From NCBI GenBank assembly GCA_905182985.1, contig CAJJDN010000089.1, forward strand, positions 204,071-268,070: a stretch of DNA of 64,000 bases, given 5' to 3'. The notes under the pieces are model-generated. The model saw nothing but the letters and a program-made list of their open reading frames with translations. It was not told the DNA's origin and did not search any database. Shown piece by piece: positions 54,402 through 64,000 of this stretch. Made by a program: the position numbers and the translations under genes. Source of the stretch: Paramecium sonneborni (taxonomy: Eukaryota; Ciliophora; Oligohymenophorea; Peniculida; Parameciidae). Position 1 is the first letter of the stretch, and the number at the start of each line of letters is the position of its first letter.

Positions 54402-57400
54402 TCATTTATATAATATGATAGATTAGTAAAATTCATGATTCTGAATTTCTTCAAAAACATTTGGATTAGGATGGGATGATTCTGGCATTTTATTAAGCAT
54501 TCTAGATATTTTATCTATAAAGCGTCTTAAAGAAGCAAATTTCTTCAATAACATCCTCCATTATTGTATTATATCTATAATTAATTGAATGAAAATTATC
54601 AAAGTTATCAGGGCTATACAAATCCAACCACAATTTTATTACTCGTTATAATCAAACTTCTTTATTTGTTCATCAACTATTAATATAACAATGATTAAAT
54701 ATATCAAACATAGGATAGTTTCTGTTGATAATTATTTATTATATTCACTTTAATCTTTTATAGGTTTTAAATGATATAAATATAAAGCAGATAAAAGTGA
54801 TAAAAGTAATAAATTTACAGTTTAGCTTAATGGATCTTCATAAAAAAATATTAGAACAAACATAAACAGGAATTTTTTTACTAATAATGCAACATTAAAG
54901 ATTTTTTGATAATGATTCCTTAGTTTAACACCTTCAAATAATGATCCAAATTATTCTATATTTTTTTTTTAAGTCAAAGTAAGACTGTTTTTTCCAATTA
55001 AATAATTTATGACAATACAGACTGTGCAATAAAGTATAACTGAAAGTAATGCCATGAAAGAACTCAAAGCAAGTAAAAATGATTTAGCATTAAGATTAAC
55101 ACAATAAATTTATAGCAGCGATATAAACGAATAATCATAAGCAGTTGCCATAAATGTTCTTAGAATACCACTAAAAAATAATTCATTGATAATTGTATTA
55201 CACATTTCACCGATAAATATTTTAAATGAAAGAAAATACACTTTTATTTTCAAACCTAATGCATTTTTTTCTGGATAATCTTCGTAATATTTAAATCTAA
55301 ATTATTTTATAATTATTGGAATAATAATAGCTAAACCATAAGCTCCAAATATGGTTGCATAAACTGTTAATATTTAACTGATATTTATTAAATAAATTGA
55401 GGAATAATTATCATTTGCTATTTTTTAAGGAAGAGGCTTAAGTTCATCTTCAGATATATAATTCAAAACAAAATCATCAATTTCCAAAAAATTTTGGATA
55501 AATGAGAGTTAAGCAAATCCAAAAATTTCAAAAAAAGATTATAAATTAAAAGGAAATTAAACATTAATATATTTCAAATATGATAAGAGTTATATCGTAT
55601 CGAGAAGATTATAAAAAATATCTAAACCTCCTAATAAAATTGAAGCTGCTAATAAAATGAGAAAAATGTAAAATAAATTGAGACTAAAACTATTCATTGT
55701 TTCTGTCATTTCTTTTGTAGTTTCATCAACTAATATAAATTCTTCAATTGCTGCTTTTAAGTTTTGAAGATTTTATTAATATCCTTAATAGGATTAAATT
55801 AGAGATGGATTAGGATAAAAAATATTCAAAAACTAATTTTGAGATGATTAATTTAAATATAATGTTAAAATAGCACTAAAGGAATAATATTAATTTTCGA
55901 ATTAGGTAATATTTTAAGTAATATTAAGTTGATATTTTAAGGATGAAATATTTCCTGACCTATTCTCAATGTATAAATTGATTAAAGAAGAGATATTAAA
56001 GGAAGATTTTGATATATTAAGAGGAACTTAGTATTCTAATTTAAATTATCTTATTTTATCATATCTTTATGGTTTTCCAAATGATGATAAACTTGGAATA
56101 GGGTAATTTGGAATAATACAAACATCATTTTAACATTTAAAGTTTTTTTCAATAAAACACTAATTATTGCATCCATCTCCATCTATCAAATTACCATCAT
56201 CACATTATTCTGTATCTGAAATGATAGAATCCCCACATAGAGTATAACATTTATTATTAGAATAATCAGAATAGTAACCTTATTTATATTCACAGATCTT
56301 GCATTTAGATTTTATTTCTAAAAATCTGCAACTTATACAATTTTATGGATAAGATTCACATTCTTTGCATTATTTATCACATAATTAACATTAATTTTGA
56401 GTTAAATAGTATCCAGAGTTACATTTTAAGCATTCAATTTAATTTTTAATTGAATTAATTTGACAGGAGATACAAAACAAAGGACATTGTTAGCATAGAG
56501 ATTATTTCATAATAGTATTTGAACAAATATAATTTGAATCAATTTTACAAAATGAACATCCATCTCCTATTACTTAATTACCATCATCACATTCTTCCCC
56601 ATAAGTCCAAACTAAATCATTGCAATTTTTATATTTACAATCTTCTATCAATTTACCTTATTCAGAATCACAAGAGATACAAGTATTTAAATCAGATTAA
56701 AAATAATTTGTAGCACATATACATTAATTATTATTTAGTATCCTATTTAATGATTAATCACAACTCAAACATTTTGTATTGGTTTCATTACATGTTTTAC
56801 ATGTTGAATGACATTATATACATTTATCAATAGACCAATAAAGTCCATTTTGACAAACACATGTATTTTAATCACTCAGATTTAAATACTAAATTTATGC
56901 ACATTATAAACAGGTGTTCTCATTTGAACATTAAATACAAGGATGTTTACATTAGAAACAATTATAATCAATTTCATAATAGCCTAATCCACAAATGCAT
57001 TAATTATTAATTAGACTATAATTATTGTTACAACTTAAGCAATAATCGACTTAAATTGAACAAGTTTTACAATTATCACTACATTTTTTACATAACATAG
57101 ATTCGTAATAGAAACCATCTTTACAAAACTCACAACTAAGTTAATTATTGCATTCTTAACAATTGTCTAGACATGCTACACATAAATTTTCAAAATTTAA
57201 AGTATAACCGAGTAGACAATTTAAACAAAGATTTTCATTCTAGCAAATTCTACATTATGAAGAACATTCTTAGCAAGTAGATCCATTTAAAAAATAAGTT
57301 TCTAAACATTCAGTGCAAATAATATCAGAAGAGCATTTTGAACAATTATTGACACATTAAGAACATAAATTATTGAACATATAGTATCCATCTTAACATA

Positions 57401-58576
57401 TACATCTATCATTAACAACAGTTTATTTAATATCAATACAAGTTAAACAATCTAAAGAGGATGTACAATTAACACATGGACTAACACATGATTAACACAT
57501 ATATGAAGCATTCATATAATAAGTATCAATACAATGACAATCATTCAATACTTAATGTGAAAGATGTTTGCATTCTGTACAAATTGTAGCAGAAGTACAT
57601 TTAGTACAAGATAATGGACATAGTGTACATATTCCAGCATTATCATAATAGCCATCATCACAAATACAACTATTTCCTTATAAATGTCTATTTAATCCAA
57701 TTACACAAGAATTACAATCTGTAAAACTAGAGCATGTTAAACATGGTGATTAACAATTTTAACATTATTTTGGACTACCATTATCTTCGTATTGATTAGT
57801 TAAACATGTACAAGTATGAGCAGTTGAATCATATTAATATGAAGAAAAACAAGCATGACATTCATTAATTGAATTTTAACATGTAAAGCATGGAAAAGTA
57901 CATGCATTGCACATATGAGTGTTTGTATCCATTATATATCCAGAAATACATTAACATGTTGGAGAAGTTTGATGTGGATCAATACAAGCTGTACAATTAG
58001 TTGGTTATGATGCAACACAATCAGCACATGGATATTAACATGATAAATTGGTACAAGTAGTAGCTGTACCTAAACAAGTTGTACAAGTGCTATCACATTG
58101 ATGACAACATATTCCACTTAAATAATATCCACTCGCACATGTACATGGACTTCCACAATATGTACTTGGGGCAGTACAAGAAAGACAAGATGATCCTGAT
58201 AAGATATATCCAGAAGCACAAGCAGAACAATTAGTTGAAGATGAACATTGAGTACATTGTATAGGACATTATATACATATTGTAGACAAATAATATCCTG
58301 TCGAACAAGATGTACAACTTGTAGAATTACATCCTAAACAACCGGTTGGACAACTAGTACATAACTTACTTGTTTAATTTAAATATTTATTGGTTCCTGA
58401 ACATGAATCACAACTTATTCCATCAGAACATGTTAAACATTCAGTCATACACCTTTAATCGCATCCATTATCTGAAGGTAATTTGTATCTCCCATTTGGA
58501 CATGCTGCTTAATAGGCTTAAATTAATTTAAATCTTTACAAAGCCGTATTAAAAAAAATAAAAATAATCCTCTCAT
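54402..58576 (-). CDS. Giant cysteine-rich (GF-receptor/furin-like repeat) membrane protein 2
   Basis: One 23-nt intron (58517-58539), at the same place in the signal-peptide region as in the first paralogue, leaves exactly 1384 codons. A signal peptide (MRGLFLFFLIRLS) is followed by about 900 residues of cysteine-rich repeats, including GCNSTSCTSCSTGYYL-type units. Two EQ/ECDDGN-containing modules come next, then a C-terminal region of several transmembrane helices and a tail with PESSHPNPN. The C-terminal membrane domain is clearly related to the protein at 20601-26317. Residues encoded by 57466-57894 are almost identical to it, while neighbouring repeats differ. A surface or secretory-pathway protein is likely; function is unknown. 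Confidence 0.85.
57466..57894 (-). repeat. 429-bp tract shared with the first giant cysteine-rich gene
   Basis: Partner of 25102-25530: collinear, no indels, two mismatches noticed. A shorter, more diverged match continues upstream (57391-57465 against about 24101-24175, a different part of the first gene), which implies a mosaic structure. Confidence 0.85.
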
Positions 58577-58778
58577 TATCAAAGTTAAATGTTTTTATTA
58601 ATTAATTGTTTAATTCAAATCTCATACATACAAATGAGATTTAATCAACTATATATAAACTTAATTTAATATTGACTATTTTAACATATTTAGATAACAT
58701 TTATTATATTTGTCATTAAATGAATTAATAGTTGTATGTAGAACATAGAAATTTAATATTAGATAAAATTTATTATTA

Positions 58779-60121
58779 TCATAATCTAAATCCAGATTAG
58801 TAACTTCCATTTGGTTATGACTATTTAATATATTGGGTATCTCCCTATTTTAATAATAAACCTTTAGGTATAAATTCTCCAACTTATTATAAATGTTCTT
58901 ATAATATTCTATTTTTCTCTTCTTCTATTACTTATTATTTATATTATTCTTCTCTTCTTTATCTTTCTAATTGTTCCATTTCTTTCTATTTCTGCATTTA
59001 AAATAATTATAATCTTTATTACCATAATCTCTCTACCTCTTTTTTATGTTCCATTTCTTTCATTCTTCTTTTTTATTATCCTAATTATTCTAGTTTATCA
59101 TCTTCAGCAAATTTCTTCATCATTTAATCTCTAAAATCTCTTTCTAATTATTATTCTTCTTCTCTCTATCTTTGTTTTCTTATTCTTGCCTCTTATTCTG
59201 CCTATTACATTTCTCTTTTCTAAAATTCTCTTTTATTTGCTTCATCAATATCCTTTTACCTCTATTAAGCATCATATTATTCTTAATAAAGCTAAAATCT
59301 TAATTCTGTTAATAATTCTGCTTCTTATTTCCTTCTCTCCTCTTCTTCTTTTAATTTTAAAAATATTTTATCTCTAAAATATCTCCAAAATTATACTTAG
59401 CTGCATTTTCTTCCTGTTTCTTAACTTTTATCTCATATGCTTATCTATCTTTCTCTTTTATGAAATCTAAATATTTTTAATTTTCATCTCTCTCTTTCTA
59501 TTTTAATCTCTATATAAGTTCTGCTTTCTCTCTTAATGCTACTTGCATATCAGAAAAAGCTATTTTCTTTTTTCTTGCTGAATCTTCCAAAAATTTTCTA
59601 TCTTCTTACATTAATTAACTAATAACTCTATTCACTTAATCCTTCTCATAAATATATTATTCTTTTGCTTCATCTCTTAATTATTCGTGTTCTTTCATTT
59701 ATTTTTATAAAGTCTAAAATTAATATGGTAATTAATATTACATATTTGCCTTCTAATCTTTAATTCAAACGATATTTTTCTTTAGCTCTTTCTTCTTCTT
59801 ATTCTCTTTTTAATTTTTCAAGAATAGCTGTTTCTATTTCACTTTCTTATTTCTATTAATTAAAATATAACTGTCTAATTATACCAAATCTTATATTCTT
59901 CTTAATTGTTATTCTGCTAACTATTATGTTCTCTCTTTAGTCACATATGCTGTTTGTACTTTTTATTTTAACAATTTAATTTCTTCACTCTCAGCACATA
60001 TTCTTTCAATCTCTCTCTTTCTTTTCTCTTCTTCCACTTTTCGTTTCTATAATTCTCTAGCTAACTAATCTTCAAGACCATATGAATCTGATATTGGATT
60101 TCTATACTAATTATGAATCAT
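58779..60121 (-). CDS. MNS1: MNS1-like ciliary coiled-coil (TPH domain) protein
   Basis: Three introns (32, 28 and 23 nt) leave exactly 420 codons. Nearly the whole protein is a charged R/E/Q/K coiled coil of the trichohyalin-plectin-homology type. The N-terminal third has EEIKLLKQKVQTAYVTKERT, which matches the MNS1 signature in which the repeat AYVxKERxxQ is conserved. The C-terminus ends with LQQVGEFIPKGLLL, also as in MNS1 (PKGxx). MNS1 is a microtubule inner protein of the axonemal doublet needed for motile cilia and outer dynein arm docking. It lies directly downstream of the NEK kinase gene (25 bp between stop and start), head-to-tail. Confidence 0.8.
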
Positions 60122-60146
60122 GGTTAATATAATTAATTATAATAAT

Positions 60147-61597
60147 TCATTTTAATACACCTGCTTATATTAGTGGGAGTAAATTTGCATTAGGTAAACT
60201 TTAATTTCTATGTTTATTTGGTCTTATCTTTCTTTTATTTGGTGATATTTCTTCTAAAATTGGTAATCTATTATTTTCTAAAGATATTTTAGATTAATGT
60301 TGTGTTATAACTTCTAAAACACTCACTTCTTCTTAACTCTAATGTCTATTAGGTCTAACTTTCATTATTGGTTTTCTTATTTACTTATCATCTATCAATT
60401 TATAATTCTATACCTTATTATATTATTCCAATATCAATAATACATCTGGTTATGCTTTACGATTATTTTTCAAATGATCCTTTTTATCGATAGACTTTTA
60501 ACTAGTTACATCTTCATAACTTCCATTCACACTCATTAAGGATCTTGGATTTGGACTAGCTTATTAAGAATGCAAGGATTTTATTTATTTTCGATTAATA
60601 CATTCATAACATGGTTTAGGAAGCATTGATGTAAAATAATGATAGTTCTTTGGGAACTTTATTGTTGATAGTAATGTATTAGGTTCATTATCTGTCTATT
60701 CTTATTTTGGTAATTCATCCTATCTTTTCAATAAAGATGGAAATTATAATAATTTCTCACAATTAGGTCTCAAATGTGGTTATACTTATAACATAGATCT
60801 TATAGCATTGCTAAGATCTTATGAATAATTTTATTAAATTCTTGGATAATATCCTCTTATAACTCTCTTATATAATCCTTCCATATCTTCTGCTTAAAAT
60901 GGAGGTTTAAGTGATGCCATCTCATATACAACACAACCTAAACTCCATATATCTGATTTCTAATCATATGGTTAATCTTTCCACACTTCAGGACTTGCAT
61001 AAAATGGTGTTCCTGTTTATGTGTACAATAATCCTTTTTTTGCAACTTTAGAAACATTCATATCTCCCAATTTTACATCTCCATTTTAATATAAAAACAC
61101 ATTTGCGCTCTTTATAATTTTGCATATTTTACTTTTAGATCTCTATGCAATATTTTTAATTCATGTAATGCTTTCAATCCCCTCACTATTTATATAAATA
61201 TATTCCAAATTACATGTTCCTCTATCTATTTTCCATTTTTCTTTGAGTTTACAATTTTCTAGTACAAATCACTACCATCTGCAAATTCCATGACAATACT
61301 AACAGTAAAATATTATAGCTTTTTTACCATAATGAATTACTTTGGATATCAATAAAAGCTTCTTTATAACTAATAATATTTGGATGCTTGACAGATGCTA
61401 AAATACGAACTTCATTCATAGCATTTTATTTTTCTTTATCATTCAAGTTCTATAATTTTACCTTCTTTAAAGCATATTCTTAGGAGTCTTCCAATCTTTT
61501 TACTTTATATACAGATGAATAAGCTCCTTCACCTAATTTAATCGATTATATACTTCTTACCTAATTTAGACAGCAGTTAAAAATCTTTCAAAGACAT
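60147..61597 (-). CDS. NEK-family Ser/Thr protein kinase
   Basis: From ATG 61595-61597, with a 28-nt intron at 61533-61560, the kinase domain shows LGEGAYSSVYKV (glycine loop), YALKKVKL (lysine), NEVRILASVKHPNIISY (alpha-C), LHRDLK (catalytic loop), LGDMNVSK (DFG replaced by DMN), TQTGTPFYASPEVW (activation loop and APE as SPE) and SDIWSLGCVVYEM. The YASPEVW and DMN/DLN forms are typical of the NEK subgroup found in algae and ciliates. A basic, disordered C-terminal tail with KKDHLKNNR and RPNKH elements follows, ending at TGA 60147. NEKs control ciliary length, basal bodies and the cell cycle. The regulatory tail has no recognised coiled coil. Confidence 0.85.
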
Positions 61598-61675
61598 TCT
61601 TATATATATAAATATATATGTTATAATTATTGTTAATTTCTAATTATTTAATATAAGATTAAATTTTAATTTCTC

Positions 61676-63315
61676 TCATCCTCCTATCCATCTTAATTTT
61701 ACTTGCAAAGTTTATTGGTCTTTTGTCATTTAAAGACGTTCCAAAGAATTCAATAGTTTTTATCCTCCAAATTAAACACCACCTACTAAAAGATCAACAG
61801 CAGCAACATCTCTTTAAATATAGATTATAATTTTTACCTTGAAATTCCTAAATATTAATAAACTGCTTCCAAAATCTCTTCCAAAGTAGAGCTTGTACTT
61901 GTTAATGTTGAAAATTGTCTTTTGATACTACCATCCAAAATCTCAAAGTTAATAGTCACCATCTTTCCTAATTGTTAAGAAGAATTCTATTATTGCTATA
62001 ATTATTGATCTTAAAACCCAGGATTACTTTATTAATTTTAGTAAGGAGGTTAAGTTTATTATTACAAACCATTATTATTTGCAAATTATTAACCTTATTA
62101 ATATCCTGGACTATTTGGTTGCATTCTATTCTATTAAGTTTGGTTTACAAATTATTATTATTATTATTATTATTATTAGGGTTGAATATTTCCTGATTAA
62201 TTTTAAGCTTAATAATTATTTGTATTAGTTGTCATTACTGGTTGACCATAAAATTGTTACAAAGAAGGTCTAATTTAAATATTATAAACTACATATTTTA
62301 TTAATTTTGATTGTTGATTATTGTTTAGTGATTTAAATTGTTATAAGCTAAGCTACTAGGTTTCCATTCTAATAAATCATGGTTCTAAATTCCTAATTAT
62401 TTAATTGTCAAATCTTAGTTTTTCAATGATAAATTAATTTGGCCTACATAGAGATGTAATTATCTAAGGGTTAAAAATATATTACTAAATATTGATTTTA
62501 AATTATTCTACTAAATATTAAATCAACTCTTTGATTAAGGTAATATCATCCAATTACATTTCATTAGTCTAACCAGTCAGATCTTTAAACTTTAGAGAAC
62601 TAATTTTAATATTTAATTCTATACATGACTCCTTATTATTGGTTATTTACTTATGTTTAATTTACATTATTTTTTGAGAAATTATTGGTTTACATAAAAT
62701 TATTATTTTGAGGTGGGTTAGGTTGTTGATAATTATTAGGTTGTTGATAATTATTAGGTTGTTGATAATTATTAGGTTGTTGATAATTATTAGGTTGTTG
62801 ATAATTACTAGGTTGTTGATAATTATTAGGTTGTTGATAATTATTTGATGAAAAAGCATTAGGTTGTTGATAATGAGTTATATTTTATTGAATATTATTA
62901 GGTTATGGGTAGCCTTAAAACTATTGTTAAGGTTAATAGTTGGTTCCTCCCATAATTTACTATGGTATTTAACCAGAAAATGGTCGATCTATACTGTTTG
63001 ATTATGGAAAATTAAGACTTGGTTATTATGGGGTTCCCTTTGATAATATCAATTTTGCTTATTTTTAATTATTTAACATATCCTTAAGTGATCTATCTGA
63101 TGGTTGAATAATTTGATTTGTTCCACTAATCTTAATAGAGATTGAATTCATTTCCACTCCATCAAATTATCTAAATTTAAATATAAATCTTACTCTGGAT
63201 ACGTTTGCTTAGTAAAATCTAATATTTCATTTACAGTTACGGATTCATCAATTGCTAAAGAAGCTTTATATTAAGGCTCAAAGACTTCAATTTCTATTTA
63301 AGTTTCGTTTGCCAT
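61676..63315 (-). CDS. Q/N-rich protein with ubiquitin-like N- and C-terminal domains
   Basis: The N-terminal 70 residues after MANETQIEIEVFEPQ contain an LAIDESVTVNEILDFT helix and SISIKISGTNQIIQPSDRSL, a ubiquitin-like pattern split by a 23-nt intron. The middle is Q/N/P-rich and includes seven YQQPNN units encoded by an 18-bp repeat and a poly-asparagine run. The C-terminal block starts MVTINFEILDGSIKRQF, has STLEEILEAVYQYL, and ends QTLQVKLRWIGG followed directly by TGA at 61676. The end has the beta-grasp hallmark of ubiquitin and its relatives (a hydrophobic strand, then R/K-x-x-GG). Similar domains occur in proteins that only look ubiquitin-like, so conjugation is a hypothesis. There is a 26-nt intron near 61815-61840. 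The exon joints in the Q-rich middle are not all fixed. Confidence 0.6.
62151..62178. repeat. (ATT)n trinucleotide microsatellite
   Basis: A run of about nine ATT/TTA triplets on the plus strand. On the coding strand it gives a stretch of asparagine codons. Confidence 0.9.
62720..62845. repeat. 18-bp tandem repeat, seven units
   Basis: Seven units of AGGTTGTTGATAATTATT, one with a C for T change, encoding YQQPNN on the minus strand. The repeat expands within a Q/N-rich protein. Confidence 0.9.
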
Positions 63316-63517
63316 ATTTTTCTATTACTTATTTTTATATATTAATTAATTAAAACATAAATCGTAAAATATTAATTATAAATTAAAAAAATTAATTCGA
63401 GGCATTAATCATATCTTAAACATTCTTTGGAGTATAGAATTCTGATATATTTTGTATAGTTTAAATTAACAAAAGATAAAAATATTTTAAACATATTTAT
63501 CAATAATGATATCACCA
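63316..63517. other. Intergenic stretch
   Basis: 200 bp of AT-rich DNA between genes of the same strand. Confidence 0.5.
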
Positions 63518-64000
63518 TCAGAATTTATTAATGATAATTTCCAATACTTTATCAATATGTGAATCAGAATATTTCCAACAATCATCCCAAAATACTTAAA
63601 GATACCCTAATTTAGTTTTCAATTCAAATGAGGCAGGCTGTCCAATATAAGAATTAGGTTATTTATTTGATAAAGTTTCAATAGATTAATCTTGATCAAC
63701 TTATTTCTCCTTTCCTACTAAACTGTTTAATCTTTGTGAAGTATGTTTAGTGAAAATAAAATGTAATGTCGTTGAACATTTCATCTATTACATAGTAATA
63801 TAATCTCGCTTAATCATATCAATTAGAGATTGCTTATCATTTTCAGCTATTAAATAATCATTCCTTTTAAGAATAATCTTATATTTCTCATCCTAAACCT
63901 CTCGAGCTAAAAATCTCTTATTATAAATCCCATTGTCTATAGTTATCCAACCAATAATATTTTAAGATATTAATCTATTCAAAACAGACTAAATAGACCA
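63518..64000 (-). CDS. Hypothetical protein, C-terminal fragment (runs off the right edge)
   Basis: An open frame of 160 residues enters from the right edge and ends at TGA 63518-63520. It begins with a VLNRLISQNIIGWITIDNG helix-strand that could be part of a winged-helix module. It continues with charged sequence (KIILKRNDYLIAENDKQSL) and ends with WDDCWKYSDSHIDKVLEI. No family was recognised. The 5' end lies beyond the window. Confidence 0.55.

Noticed and set aside
62720..62845. Regularly spaced repeats resembling a CRISPR array
   Set aside because: The units are directly abutting with no unique spacers, lie inside a coding frame, and the DNA is eukaryotic.

Overview
The window reads as macronuclear DNA of a ciliate, most likely a Paramecium. 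It is extremely AT-rich. Long protein-coding frames are closed only by TGA, while TAA and TAG occur throughout recognisable domains where glutamine is expected (ciliate nuclear code). Genes are packed a few tens of bases apart and broken by tiny introns of about 21-33 nt that start with GTA or GT and end in TAG or AAG. Standard-code reading frames in this window are therefore mostly fragments or shadows. No rRNA, tRNA, CRISPR array or bacterial signal was seen.

Layout, left to right: the 3' part of a gene ending in a piggyBac-type cysteine-rich domain (2-1080 +); a membrane protein (1595-2627 -); a frame-broken DNAI7/CASC1-like gene (2636-3687 +); an Sfi1-like W-repeat protein (5411-6775 -) inside a duplicated block; a MORN protein (6805-8111 +); a C2/TBC Rab-GAP candidate (8148-10634 -); a coiled-coil and a SPRY protein; a CFAP96-like protein; small hypothetical genes; a very large AXDND1-like gene (15997-20275 -); a giant cysteine-rich membrane protein (20601-26317 -); a BEACH-WD40 protein (27348-35482 +); a transposase-type helix-turn-helix protein (35541-36209 -); a LITAF-domain protein; a kinesin (37430-39499 -); CFAP100 (39695-41560 +); a MYB/SHAQKYF factor; a Q/N-rich protein; a cytochrome b5 front-end desaturase (47530-48686 -); a laforin-like phosphatase with two starch-binding modules (49238-51412 +); a pseudokinase (52945-54104 +); a second giant cysteine-rich protein (54402-58576 -); MNS1 (58779-60121 -); a NEK kinase (60147-61597 -); a Q/N-rich protein with ubiquitin-like ends (61676-63315 -); and a truncated hypothetical gene running off the right edge.

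Two single-N positions (4891 and 47452) are each flanked by perfect direct repeats of 1186 and 1124 bp. These look like unmerged contig overlaps, so the truncated second copies of the Sfi1-like and desaturase genes are probably artefacts rather than biology.

The genes are not an operon. Functionally they lean toward cilia and the cytoskeleton: DNAI7-like, CFAP96-like, AXDND1-like, CFAP100, MNS1, kinesin, NEK, Sfi1-like and MORN. The most unusual items are the piggyBac-type domain, the HTH gene, a TBC domain lacking its glutamine finger, the pseudokinase, the double-CBM20 phosphatase, the diglycine-ending ubiquitin-like protein, a 429-bp near-identical tract shared by the two giant cysteine-rich genes, and a small GC-richer island ending in a T-run that could be a Pol III RNA gene.
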